From the NCBI RefSeq assembly GCF_963666145.1, contig NZ_OY762614.1, forward strand, positions 2,032,001-2,096,000: a stretch of DNA of 64,000 nt, given 5' to 3'. Positions 50,872 to 60,008 of the stretch are shown piece after piece. The translations under genes were made by a program, and so were the position numbers. The notes beneath the pieces were generated by a model that was not told the DNA's origin, ran no database searches, and worked only from the letters and a program-made list of their open reading frames with translations. Position 1 is the stretch's first letter. Each line of letters begins with the position of its first letter. Source of the stretch: an uncultured Desulfobacter sp. GTDB taxonomy: Bacteria > Desulfobacterota > Desulfobacteria > Desulfobacterales > Desulfobacteraceae.

Positions 50872-50900
50872 TTGACTTTACATTATAAGTTCTGTAGATT
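50872..50900 (+). promoter_or_regulatory. Possible promoter of the che operon
   Basis: TTGACT (50872-50877) and TAGATT (50895-50900) are separated by 17 bp. The predicted transcript start is about 50 bp before the cheA ATG, in an A/T-rich 211-bp gap after the U32 gene. No sigma-28 or sigma-54 signature was recognised. Confidence 0.45.
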
Positions 50901-50956
50901 ATCTTTGTATTACGGCTTTAAATCATTTCTATGACATTCTTTCAGGAGTTTTTAAT

Positions 50957-53900
50957 ATGTTTGAAGACGACGAAACCCTACAAATGTATATTGAAGAATC
51001 GCTGGATCACTTGGCCGATATTGAAAGTGATTTGTTGACGATTGAGGAGGGCGGCGCAAACATTGATCTCGATTTGGTCAACAATGTTTTCAGGGCGGCC
51101 CACTCCGTTAAAGGCGGTGCGGGATTCATGGGGCTGACAACCATTAAAAATCTTGCCCATCATCTTGAGAATGTATTAGGAATGATCCGAACCAAAGAGT
51201 TGAGCCCGGACTCTGAAAAAATCAGCATATTACTCAAAGGATTTGACGAGCTTGAAGGCCTGTTGAACAACATTCAGACCAGCAACGAGGTTGATATTTC
51301 AGCCCATGTCCAGGCGTTGGAAGGCATAGTCAGTGGAACTGGGCCTGCAGCCGAACCTGTCCGGGAAGCCGTACAACAAGAAAGCCGGGAAAATGAGCGA
51401 CCAGAAGTGCTTGCAGATATTGTGCTCCAAGACGGCAGAGTGTTTGAACAGGTGCCGCTCAAGGCGGTTGAAATCAGCAAGGCCGAAGGCAAAAACCTGT
51501 TCCTTATTGAATACGATCTGATCAGCGATTTTCACCGGCAATCCAAAATGCCTACGGAGATATTAGGCAATCTGGCAAAAACCGGCACCATTATTGAAAC
51601 CAGACTTAATATTGCCGCTGCCGGTACGCTCAGCGATGCAGACATGCCCGGCAAGCTTCCTTTCCAGCTATTATTTGCCTCTATTATTGAACATGATATG
51701 GCCGAGACGCTATTTGGTGTGGCAAATCGGCGCATCCACATCATTACAGACGATATGATCAGTCCATCAGCAGGCAGTGGAGATGCTCCGCAGCCGCTGC
51801 CCGAAGCTGTTGAAACCGTAAAAGTAACGCCTTCGCCTGAGGTGGTAATGCAACCCGCAGCGGTAGCGACACCGACCCCCAAAGTAGAAAAGCGGCAAAA
51901 CAACCCAGAAGTCCAGGAGGCACCTGTGGAAAAATCCCAGGAAAAAGATTTGGCTATTGGCGGCAAGCCCCAAAGCTCTTTGCGTGTGAATGTAGGGCTA
52001 TTAGACACCTTAATGAACCTTGCCGGAGAACTCGTTCTCAGCAGAAACCAGCTTCTCCAGGGGGTCAATTCGTCCAACATAAAGGCGACGGAGCTGTCCA
52101 GCCAGCGAATTGACATGATCACATCTGAACTTCAGGAGGCGATCATGCGCACGCGGATGCAGCCCATCGCAAATATTTTAAATAAATTTACCAGGGTGGT
52201 CAGAGATTTGTCCCACCAACTGGGAAAATCCATAGACCTGGATATTGAAGGCAAGGATGTTGAATTGGACAAAACCATCCTGGAGTCCATCAATGACCCG
52301 TTAACCCATCTGGTCAGAAATTCCGTTGACCATGGCATTGAAACACCCATGGAACGGGAACAAATGGGCAAAAAGGGTACGGGAAAAATCGTATTAAAGG
52401 CATTCCACGATGCAGGCCAGGTCAACATCGTTATCTCAGACGATGGGCGGGGATTGGATCCTGCCAAAATCGCCTCATCGGCCATTGAAAAAGGCCTGAT
52501 ATCCGAATCACGGGTGGCCGAAATGTCGGACAAACAGAAAACAGAACTAATTTTCTTGCCGGGATTTTCAACGGCCAAAGAGGTTACGGATGTATCCGGC
52601 CGGGGCGTGGGTATGGATGTCGTGGTCACAAACATTGAGGCATTAGGCGGTATCATAGAACTGGACTCAACCCCAGGACAGGGAACCGATATCCAGATTA
52701 AGCTGCCTTTGACGCTGGCCATTATTCCCAGCCAAATCACCTCTGTGGGCAATGAGCGCTACGCAGTTCCCCAGGTAAACCTCAACGAATTGCTCAGAAT
52801 TCCGGCAAGCCAGATCAAAGAAAAAATTGAGAAAGTCGGAGATGCCGATGTTGTTAGGCTTCGCGGTGAGCTCCTTCCCCTTTTGAACCTAGCGGATATG
52901 CTCGGCATACAACGCACGTTTGTTGATCCGGATACCGGCGAAGAACAGGATGATCGCAGAACAAGTCTCTCGGATCGCAGGTCCAAGGTTCACATGCCCG
53001 AGGGGGGGGCTGATGGTGAACATAAAATTAAAAAAGGAATTCAAAGAACAGAAAATGACCGCCGCTATCATGCCGCATCTGCCATCAATATTGCAGTTGT
53101 TTCCGCCGGGGCTTTCAAATACGGCCTTGTGGTGGACCAGCTCCATGATTCCGAGGAAATTGTTGTCAAGCCCGTGGGCAGGCACCTGAAAAAATGCACG
53201 GCCTATGCAGGTGCCACGATTATGGGAGACGGCAAGGTTGCATTAATCCTTGATATTTCCAACCTTGCCCAAATGGCTGAACTGTCAGCCATTGCCGAAG
53301 CCAGCCAGAATGCGGCCAAGGCCGCAGAGGAAGAGGCAGCAGCCAGAGCCGATAAGGTTGCGTTGCTGACATTCAAAAACAGTGAGACAGAGCATTTTGC
53401 CGCACCGTTAAGCATTGTGGAACGAATTGAACGAATCAAAACATCCGCCATTGAGCAGGTTGGGGATCGTAAGGTTGTTCAGTATCGAGGCGGTTCTCTG
53501 CCACTGTACGAACTGTCCCAGGTGGCTAATGTTGAGCAACTGCCGGAAAGAGACCAGCAGGAAGTTATCGTTTTTAAAGTCAAAGACCGGGAATTAGGGC
53601 TTATGGTTACCCCGCCGGTGGATGCCCAGGAGGTTGTTCTCAACATTGATGATTCGACCCTGAAACAAACTGCCGTCAGTGGGTCCATGATTATAAACAA
53701 CCATACCACCTTGCTGGTGGATATTTTTGAACTGGTTAAAACGCTCAACCCTGAGTGGTTTGCAGCCGAAGCCCAGGCCGCAGCATCCATGGCCGAAGAC
53801 GGCGAAAAAATCATTCTGTTTGCCGAAGATTCAGCCTTTTTCAGAAACCAGGTCAAAAAATTTATGGAAGAGGATGGGTTCAAGGTCCTTGAAGCCGAAG

Positions 53901-54172
53901 ACGGCCTGATTGCCTGGGAACTGCTAAAAGAACGTAGCGAAGAGATTGATCTGGTTGTAACGGATCTGGAAATGCCCAACATGGATGGATTTGAATTCAC
54001 CAAGCGAATTAAGACAGATCCCAAATACTCACATCTTAGGGTTATTGCCCTAACGTCGCTTGCCAGTGAGGCACACATTGAAAAAGGCAAATCCGTGGGT
54101 ATTGACGAATATGAGATAAAACTTGACAGGGAAAAACTGATGGCTGTTATCAGACAATATACCAATTTGTAA
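50957..54172 (+). CDS. cheA: Chemotaxis-type hybrid histidine kinase CheA with two CheW domains and a receiver
   Basis: The order of the 1071 residues is: HPt domain (1-105; phosphorylated H49 in FRAAHSVKGGAGFMGL), a variable region (130-270), a Pro/Ala linker (270-340), dimerisation helices (342-400; NVGLLDTLMNLAGELVLSRN), HATPase (400-585; N-box RNSVDHGIE, G1 DDGRGLD, G2 GRGVGMDVV), CheW-like domain 1 (587-775) split by a charged insert (about 655-705, rich in Asp, Arg, Lys), CheW-like domain 2 (798-935) and a receiver (950-1071) with acceptor D1003 in VVTDLEMPN. It starts 13 bp behind AGGAG. Such hybrid CheAs are typical of non-flagellar, Frz/Dif-like pathways. A complete CheA; phosphate can go to its own receiver, CheB or the HEAT-receiver. 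Confidence 0.95.
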   Translation: MFEDDETLQMYIEESLDHLADIESDLLTIEEGGANIDLDLVNNVFRAAHSVKGGAGFMGLTTIKNLAHHLENVLGMIRTKELSPDSEKISILLKGFDELEGLLNNIQTSNEVDISAHVQALEGIVSGTGPAAEPVREAVQQESRENERPEVLADIVLQDGRVFEQVPLKAVEISKAEGKNLFLIEYDLISDFHRQSKMPTEILGNLAKTGTIIETRLNIAAAGTLSDADMPGKLPFQLLFASIIEHDMAETLFGVANRRIHIITDDMISPSAGSGDAPQPLPEAVETVKVTPSPEVVMQPAAVATPTPKVEKRQNNPEVQEAPVEKSQEKDLAIGGKPQSSLRVNVGLLDTLMNLAGELVLSRNQLLQGVNSSNIKATELSSQRIDMITSELQEAIMRTRMQPIANILNKFTRVVRDLSHQLGKSIDLDIEGKDVELDKTILESINDPLTHLVRNSVDHGIETPMEREQMGKKGTGKIVLKAFHDAGQVNIVISDDGRGLDPAKIASSAIEKGLISESRVAEMSDKQKTELIFLPGFSTAKEVTDVSGRGVGMDVVVTNIEALGGIIELDSTPGQGTDIQIKLPLTLAIIPSQITSVGNERYAVPQVNLNELLRIPASQIKEKIEKVGDADVVRLRGELLPLLNLADMLGIQRTFVDPDTGEEQDDRRTSLSDRRSKVHMPEGGADGEHKIKKGIQRTENDRRYHAASAINIAVVSAGAFKYGLVVDQLHDSEEIVVKPVGRHLKKCTAYAGATIMGDGKVALILDISNLAQMAELSAIAEASQNAAKAAEEEAAARADKVALLTFKNSETEHFAAPLSIVERIERIKTSAIEQVGDRKVVQYRGGSLPLYELSQVANVEQLPERDQQEVIVFKVKDRELGLMVTPPVDAQEVVLNIDDSTLKQTAVSGSMIINNHTTLLVDIFELVKTLNPEWFAAEAQAAASMAEDGEKIILFAEDSAFFRNQVKKFMEEDGFKVLEAEDGLIAWELLKERSEEIDLVVTDLEMPNMDGFEFTKRIKTDPKYSHLRVIALTSLASEAHIEKGKSVGIDEYEIKLDREKLMAVIRQYTNL

Positions 54173-54209
54173 AACACCCACAAAGCAGATACCCGTTAAG
54201 GAGATTCAC

Positions 54210-54665
54210 ATGGAAAAAAAGACCAAAGAGAAAGAGACCACATCTAATGACATAGAGTTCTCCACCTTCTATGTTGGCGGGGCTGTTTGTGGCATCAATA
54301 TATTAAATATACAGGAGATCAATAAACATTTTGAGATTACCCAGGTCCCCCAGTCATCTGAATACGTCAAAGGCATATTGAATCTTCGGGGCAGAATTGT
54401 AACCATCATTGACCTGGGGAAAAAACTGGGGCTATCCCCGGTGGCCCCCAGCAAAGACAACCGCAACATCATTGTCAATTCTGAGGATGAACATATCGGC
54501 CTTTTGGTGGACGCCATCTCCGATGTGGTCATCACCCAGAAAGAAAATATAGAGTCCGCACCTGCAAATATTGGTGGTGTCCAAGGCAAATATTTTCAGG
54601 GTGTTTTAAAAACTAAAAATCAATTAATCGGAATTCTTAATATTGACGAGGTGCTCAAAGAATAA
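54210..54665 (+). CDS. cheW: Chemotaxis coupling protein CheW
   Basis: CheW couples receptors to the kinase. The 151 residues contain FYVGGAVCGINILNIQEINK (about 13-32), EYVKGILNLRGRIVTIIDLG (about 51-70) and the final VLNIDEV-type motif (GILNIDEVLKE). The gene lies 37 bp after cheA, and its stop overlaps the cheB start by one base (TAATG), which indicates coupled translation. Confidence 0.95.
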   Translation: MEKKTKEKETTSNDIEFSTFYVGGAVCGINILNIQEINKHFEITQVPQSSEYVKGILNLRGRIVTIIDLGKKLGLSPVAPSKDNRNIIVNSEDEHIGLLVDAISDVVITQKENIESAPANIGGVQGKYFQGVLKTKNQLIGILNIDEVLKE

Positions 54666-55762
54666 TGGACACCATCAAAGTGCTGGTTGTTGATGATACA
54701 ATTGTTTATCGGAAAATTGTCGGAGACGCACTCAAACAGATGCCGGGCATTGAGGTGGTGGGAACTGCCAACAACGGGAAAATTGCACTGTCAAAAATAA
54801 AAACCCTTAAACCGGATCTGATGACCCTGGATATTGAGATGCCGGAAATGAACGGCATTGAGCTCCTTCAACACCTTCAGAAAATAGATAACCCGCCCTT
54901 GGTCATCATGGTATCCACTTTGACCCACCAGGGAGGGGAACTGACCCTGCGGGCGATGGAACTTGGCGCTTTTGACGTTCTGCCAAAGCCGGAAGAAGGC
55001 AAGATGGCAGAAAACCTGCTCAAAGTCAAACAGACCCTTGAGCCGATTGTAAAGCATGTTAAACGCCATAAATTTGGAATAATTGATCGGCCGGTCAGGC
55101 CAAAACCTGCGGCCAAGGTTACCCCAAAAGCAAGTGAATTACAAGCGACCACCCGGCCCGTACAATCAAGGCCGACCGGTATAAGGTCAAAATCTGAAAT
55201 TATAGGTATCGGCATATCAACGGGCGGTCCAAATGCATTATCAAAAATGATCCCCATGCTTCCCAAGGATTTGAAGGTACCGGTTCTTATCGTACAGCAT
55301 ATGCCGCCGGTATTTACCGCGTCCCTTGCCAATAGCCTGAATAAGAAATCAGCAATTGAAGTTAGGGAGGCTATGGATGGGGATACAATTACACCGGGTA
55401 CCGTACTCATTGCGCCCGGGGGAAAACAGATGAAAATTGTCGCAGGGGCGGACGGTTTGACCCGAAAAATAAAAATCACGGATGATCCACCGGAAAATTC
55501 GTGCAAACCTTCGGCAGATTATCTGTTTCGTTCCATTGCCCAGCACTATGTTGGCAGAGCCACAGGCGTCATCATGACCGGAATGGGCTCCGACGGCTCA
55601 AAAGGCCTTGTTCAGATGAAAAACAACGGCAGTATTATCATTGCCCAGGATGAACAAACATGCACCGTTTACGGCATGCCCAAAGAACCCACTGAATCCG
55701 GGATAGTCGATGTCATCGCACCATTGGAAAAAATCGCAGATGAAATCGTAAAGACCGTTTAA
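54665..55762 (+). CDS. cheB: Chemotaxis response regulator methylesterase CheB
   Basis: CheB demethylates or deamidates receptor glutamines under phosphorylation control. The receiver is residues 1-125 (DD at 10-11, acceptor D56 in LMTLDIEMPEMNG, K108 in LPKPEE). The linker (130-175) is Pro/Lys-rich. The methylesterase domain has catalytic S185 (GISTGGPNAL), H212 (VQHMPPVF) and the Asp in MTGMGSDGSKGL. Standard 365-residue length. Confidence 0.97.
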   Translation: MDTIKVLVVDDTIVYRKIVGDALKQMPGIEVVGTANNGKIALSKIKTLKPDLMTLDIEMPEMNGIELLQHLQKIDNPPLVIMVSTLTHQGGELTLRAMELGAFDVLPKPEEGKMAENLLKVKQTLEPIVKHVKRHKFGIIDRPVRPKPAAKVTPKASELQATTRPVQSRPTGIRSKSEIIGIGISTGGPNALSKMIPMLPKDLKVPVLIVQHMPPVFTASLANSLNKKSAIEVREAMDGDTITPGTVLIAPGGKQMKIVAGADGLTRKIKITDDPPENSCKPSADYLFRSIAQHYVGRATGVIMTGMGSDGSKGLVQMKNNGSIIIAQDEQTCTVYGMPKEPTESGIVDVIAPLEKIADEIVKTV

Positions 55763-55794
55763 CCAACAACATAACGGATACCGACACGATACTT

Positions 55795-56637
55795 ATGAGC
55801 AAAATCAAAGTAACGCCAGAAGAATTCAAAACATTCGCCAAGTATATCCTGGATATATCAGGGATTGCTCTGGATGTGGGGAAAGAATACCTTCTGGAAA
55901 CCAGACTCAATCCTCTGCTTTCCAAATACCAGTGCAGTTCATATGCGGATTTGATGAATAAATCTAAACACAGTTTAAATAAAGAGCTGGAAGGCGAAAT
56001 TATTGACGCCATTTCCACCAATGAAACCTATTTTTTCAGGGACAAATCACCTTTCAAGCTTCTTCAGCATAAAATACTGCCGGACCTGATTGATAAACGT
56101 TCAAAAAAAAGTTTCGGCAAACCCAGCATTAGAATTTGGAGTGCCGCCAATTCTACGGGGCAGGAAATATACAGTCTTGCCATGACCATGATAGAAATGG
56201 GTGTAACCATTGACAAGTACAATATCAGGCTGTTTGGCACGGATATTTCTGATGCCGCCATTGCCAAGGCAAGCTACGGCGTTTACAACAAATTTGAAGT
56301 GGCCCGTGGACTTGAACCGGCCAGACTGAACAGATTTTTTGAGCCGAAGGACGATAAATATAAAGTAAAAGATGAGCTTCGGGCCATGGTTCAATTTAAA
56401 AAAATGAACCTGATGAAACCCTTTATCGGCATTGGAAAATATGACATTGTCCTGTGCCGGAACGTTATGATCTATTTTACATCCGAGGATCGTCGGAAAA
56501 TTTATTCAAATATTTCAAAGGTCATGGAGCCGGACGGATACCTTATGATTGGCTCCACCGAATCGCTGGTCAATGATACAGACCTTTTTGCATCTTTCAG
56601 ATATTTGAACTCGGTATTTTACCAGTTCAAAAATTAG
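55795..56637 (+). CDS. cheR: Chemotaxis methyltransferase CheR
   Basis: CheR methylates receptor glutamates with SAM. The 280 residues have the N-terminal helical CheR domain (about 5-75) and the Rossmann methyltransferase core: TNETYFFRD, RIWSAANSTGQEIYSLAM, FGTDISDAAIAKASYG and the DIVLCRNVMIYF motif. No TPR tail is present, so it is the plain receptor-directed form. The segment AANSTGQE replaces the usual ACSTGEE, a small variation. It follows cheB by 32 bp. Confidence 0.96.
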   Translation: MSKIKVTPEEFKTFAKYILDISGIALDVGKEYLLETRLNPLLSKYQCSSYADLMNKSKHSLNKELEGEIIDAISTNETYFFRDKSPFKLLQHKILPDLIDKRSKKSFGKPSIRIWSAANSTGQEIYSLAMTMIEMGVTIDKYNIRLFGTDISDAAIAKASYGVYNKFEVARGLEPARLNRFFEPKDDKYKVKDELRAMVQFKKMNLMKPFIGIGKYDIVLCRNVMIYFTSEDRRKIYSNISKVMEPDGYLMIGSTESLVNDTDLFASFRYLNSVFYQFKN

Positions 56638-56651
56638 CGGAGCTAAATAAT

Positions 56652-58328
56652 ATGAGCGGTATCAATGCACAAGATTTTATAAATGAGCTGATTTTCTGTC
56701 TCAACGAAAAAGATACGGTTAAAGCCAAGGCCCTGCTTCAATTTGCATCGGACGCCAACGTTGATGTCAAGGTGCAGCAAATGGCCCTGGCAGAGTTGGC
56801 AAAAGGGCCTGAAGATGTTGTTTTCCCCCTGTTAGAATATCTCACCAAAATAGAAATCTCCAACACGGAAGTCCAAGAAAGCCTGTATGATTTAATTTTG
56901 GACAAAGCCTACGGCAATACCAATTTGGTTATAGAATATATTACCAACAACGAAAAAAAAACCCGAATTCAATTTATCCGGGCAGCCGGCGATTTGTTTC
57001 TTGAAGAAACCATCCCGGTTCTGACCCAGGTGGCCCAGAACGAAGCAGACCCGGAAATAGTTATCCCGGCCATTAATTCACTGGCGGTATTCCGTAAACC
57101 CGAACATATGGAAATTTTTTCTTCGTTTACGAGCAGCTCAGCCCCTGACATTATCAAAGCAGCTATTTTCGCAATTGGCGCATTACCCAATCCCCAGGCG
57201 GCAGATACCCTGGTAAGTTTTTTATGCGAAGACGAAATTATAAACAAACTGGTTGTTCAAGCCCTGGCAGAGAAGCAGGAACTTTACGACCTGGAACAGA
57301 TAACCCTTCTTTTATCGTCTCCTGTGACCATTGTCAGGGATACGGCCATTGATGAACTGATCAACATGGGCAAAAAAGCCACTCCGCTTCTGACCAAGGC
57401 CTTCCAGAATGCTGAAGCCGACTATATGGTGCACCTGATCACCACCCTGGGTTACATAGCGGATCAGTCTGCCATTCCCGCCATCATTGACATTATCAAT
57501 ACCATGCCCAAAGATGCCAATATCCGTCAGGCCGCCTATGAAGCCATGGAACGTATTCCCTCACCCCGTACAGCTATCTGCCTGGTCCAGGGCCTCCAGG
57601 ACCCGGAAGAATCCGTGCGCATGAGTGCTGCCCGGGCCGTTGACAAAAACCTGTCAAAACCTTTGGTGGCCGGACTAAAAAATATTGTCCGGGAAAAATC
57701 TCCCGAAGCCGTGTCAACGATCAGCGCACTCATAGACACTGATGCAACCAATATTTTCAATTTTCTCATAGGAGAAGAATCCTTCAAAGAACTTGCCGGT
57801 GACCATATTACCAAAAAGGCATCTCCTGCCACCCGCAAGTCCTTCTTGAAAAATATGGCATCCATTGGCCAGCTTGACTTTGCCAAAGAAGTCGCAGCCA
57901 AAATCATCAAAGCCAAAGAGCCGGAAGTGTCGTCCTCACTTAAAATTGTTGTGGTGGATGATTCAAAAATGATGCTCAAACTCTACCAGAACAAGTTGTC
58001 TGTGTTAGGACTTACCTGTGAAATATACCACCGTCCGGAAGAGGCGGTGAAACGGATATTGTCCGACAAGCCGGACCTCATCATTTCAGATTTGAACATG
58101 CCCAACATCAGCGGCCTGGAGCTCACCATGGAGGTAAGGCGCAAATACACCAGAACGGAAGTGCCCATCTTGATGATCACCACCCAGAGTGATTTTGTGG
58201 AAGAAAAAAAAGGACAGATGAATGTCAACGCGTCCCTCTTGAAAAAAACCGGTATCAATAGAATTCTTCACAAACCCTTTAGTGACGACGATTTCAAAGA
58301 ATCCGTCTTCAATTTGCTAAATGCATAA
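56652..58328 (+). CDS. HEAT-repeat protein with C-terminal receiver, part of the che operon
   Basis: The 558 residues have about ten HEAT-like helical repeats (residues about 20-425, e.g. EIVIPAINSLAVFRKPEHME; IIKAAIFAIGALPNPQAADTL; ANIRQAAYEAMERIPSPRTA) and a receiver domain (430-558) with DD at 436-437 and acceptor D480 in IISDLNMPN. The Lys near 545 (LHKPFSDDD) is present. After ITTQSDFVEE the receiver has a short insert (KKGQMNVNASLLKKTG) before the K-motif. It is the last gene of the che group, 14 bp after cheR. It may be the output or an adaptor phosphorylated by CheA; its partner is unknown. Confidence 0.85.
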   Translation: MSGINAQDFINELIFCLNEKDTVKAKALLQFASDANVDVKVQQMALAELAKGPEDVVFPLLEYLTKIEISNTEVQESLYDLILDKAYGNTNLVIEYITNNEKKTRIQFIRAAGDLFLEETIPVLTQVAQNEADPEIVIPAINSLAVFRKPEHMEIFSSFTSSSAPDIIKAAIFAIGALPNPQAADTLVSFLCEDEIINKLVVQALAEKQELYDLEQITLLLSSPVTIVRDTAIDELINMGKKATPLLTKAFQNAEADYMVHLITTLGYIADQSAIPAIIDIINTMPKDANIRQAAYEAMERIPSPRTAICLVQGLQDPEESVRMSAARAVDKNLSKPLVAGLKNIVREKSPEAVSTISALIDTDATNIFNFLIGEESFKELAGDHITKKASPATRKSFLKNMASIGQLDFAKEVAAKIIKAKEPEVSSSLKIVVVDDSKMMLKLYQNKLSVLGLTCEIYHRPEEAVKRILSDKPDLIISDLNMPNISGLELTMEVRRKYTRTEVPILMITTQSDFVEEKKGQMNVNASLLKKTGINRILHKPFSDDDFKESVFNLLNA

Positions 58329-58355
58329 TCCAATGTATGGATATGAAACATTTTT

Positions 58356-58386
58356 AATATACCCGACCCCATAAACATGGTATATT
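58356..58386. repeat. Inverted repeat after the HEAT-receiver gene
   Basis: AATATACC (58356-58363) and GGTATATT (58379-58386) are complementary around a 15-base centre, in the 76-bp gap before the GNAT gene. A terminator would need a T-run, which is absent; a regulator site for the GNAT gene is possible. Confidence 0.4.
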
Positions 58387-58455
58387 CCAAATCCTAAACG
58401 GATCATGAACAGCAAAACTCCTCTGGGAGCCATAGAAAACGGAAAATATTTCAAC

Positions 58456-58914
58456 ATGATAAGAAAAGCCCTCATCCATGATGTTGCCGCCATACACGCC
58501 CTGCTTCAATTTTATGCCGACAAAGGAGAACTTTTAGCTCGCCCATTAAGCAATCTTTACGATCACTTACGAGATTTCTGGGTGCATGAGGATGAAGAGA
58601 CCGGCATCATAACAGGTTGCGCTGCTCTGGCCTTTTGCTGGGAAGATATCGCCGAAATACGCTCCGTTGCAGTAAAAGAGGAATACAACGGCCAGGGGAT
58701 TGGGTCTGCCCTGACAGAACGCTGTATCCAGGAAGCCTTTTATTTTAAACTGAAAACGTTGTTTGCCTTGACCTACCGGCCGGATTTCTTTGCCCGTTTC
58801 GGATTTGAAATAACGGAAAAAACCAACCTTCCCATGGTCAAAATCTGGGCCGGTTGCCTGGACTGTGTCAAATTTCCCGATTGTGATGAAATTGCAATGA
58901 TCAAAGAGCTATAA
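58456..58914 (+). CDS. GNAT N-acetyltransferase, short ArgA-like
   Basis: The 152 residues from ATG 58456 (MIRKALIHDVAAIHALLQFY) resemble the short, stand-alone N-acetylglutamate synthase of Desulfobacterota and related groups, i.e. the GNAT half of ArgA. The acetyl-CoA loop is VAVKEEYNGQGIGSALTE (RSVAVKEEY; QGIGSA). The tail has a C-x2-C and a further Cys (AGCLDCVKFPDC), seen in this subfamily. It is thus a candidate for the first arginine-synthesis step, but other acetyl acceptors are not excluded. An in-frame ATG at 58405 adds 17 residues without family resemblance. It is convergent, 10 bp apart, with the next gene. Confidence 0.75.
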   Translation: MIRKALIHDVAAIHALLQFYADKGELLARPLSNLYDHLRDFWVHEDEETGIITGCAALAFCWEDIAEIRSVAVKEEYNGQGIGSALTERCIQEAFYFKLKTLFALTYRPDFFARFGFEITEKTNLPMVKIWAGCLDCVKFPDCDEIAMIKEL

Positions 58915-58924
58915 TAGCTTCGGT

Positions 58925-59980
58925 TCAGGTATAAACCATCTTGTACGGAATGGGGGCATACTTTGCTACCGAAGGTTTGGGAAGGATATGTTCTTCTGAA
59001 ACGGTTAACCAGTTATTATCCGGATTCAGTTCCCGCAAGCGACCTCCTTCTGAAGGCAGGGCATGGCTGGTGTAATCATACCAGACATTGAAAACACAAA
59101 TGTAAAATTTTCCCTGGCGGGCCACCACATAATTATTGGTAAAGGTACTCTGGGGAAGATTTTCCTGCTGTGCCAGGGCCTTGACCTGTTCAGCCTCAAG
59201 CTTTAATAAAACGGATTTCGAAACTCCTTTTTCATCAATGCGCAGCAGGCTTCTTGACTCACTGGAGGCTACATAGACCGTAGTAATTGAATCAAGCTGT
59301 CTAAAATATTGGGCAGCGACAATGGCGGCGGTCCTTCGTCCACCGGCCAACACAGGCACCCCATAATATTCAAACAATTTTTTTTGCATATTTTCTGCGT
59401 AACAATCGCCCTTCTCATACAGATCCTTGGAGATATAACGTAAAATTTTGGCAAGATTTTCCGATGCATCTGCAATGGGCCAATCTACCCTGACGTGAAA
59501 ATGTGTCAACGCGTACTGGTTTTTCAGTCTGTGGTTGGGCTGGATTAAAACCGCATAATCCACAGGCAGCAAATTTTTAAGCAGAGCGAAAAAGCCCTCG
59601 GACTCAAAACATTTCATGTTCCGGTTATAGTTTTCAAGATCCGGAAAATCTTTTAACCCCAGCAGATTGGTTTTCGTGGTTTTATTGACGTCAAAATACC
59701 GAATATATTTTTTGTGTACTTTATCAATAGAATCTTCACAGAAAATGATCAGAAAAGAATTTTGTGCTTCAAATTCCACGGAAGGAATACGCGCACGGGG
59801 TTTGAGCTCCCTTAACTCAACAAATGGATAAGGGGTCCGAAGCTTTAAAAAATTATTGTAGGACCCCACAAGGCAGTAGTCCAGAACAAACTGATCCAGT
59901 TCATCCCTGAGAACCTGGTAATAGGACCTACGTAGACGTGCCTCCCTGCTCAACGTATGCCGTAATTTGCAAAATTTCAC
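58925..59980 (-). CDS. Hypothetical protein of unknown function, pgk cluster
   Basis: The 351-residue protein is soluble and basic at its N terminus (KFCKLRHTLSREARLRRSYYQ). It has no signal peptide, membrane helix or familiar motif. A middle segment (FCEDSIDKVHKKYIRYFDVNK and NYNRNMKCFESEGFFALLKNL) and a central VLAGGRRTAAIVAAQYFRQLD look conserved in style, with regular alternating hydrophobicity. It lies 28 bp after pgk on the same strand and is the last gene of the gyrA-radC-pgk run, so it is likely co-transcribed. I do not recognise a family; no activity is proposed. Confidence 0.75.
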   Translation of the reverse strand: MKFCKLRHTLSREARLRRSYYQVLRDELDQFVLDYCLVGSYNNFLKLRTPYPFVELRELKPRARIPSVEFEAQNSFLIIFCEDSIDKVHKKYIRYFDVNKTTKTNLLGLKDFPDLENYNRNMKCFESEGFFALLKNLLPVDYAVLIQPNHRLKNQYALTHFHVRVDWPIADASENLAKILRYISKDLYEKGDCYAENMQKKLFEYYGVPVLAGGRRTAAIVAAQYFRQLDSITTVYVASSESRSLLRIDEKGVSKSVLLKLEAEQVKALAQQENLPQSTFTNNYVVARQGKFYICVFNVWYDYTSHALPSEGGRLRELNPDNNWLTVSEEHILPKPSVAKYAPIPYKMVYT

Positions 59981-60008
59981 CTTACGTTAATCCTTTCCAT
60001 AATGTGAG

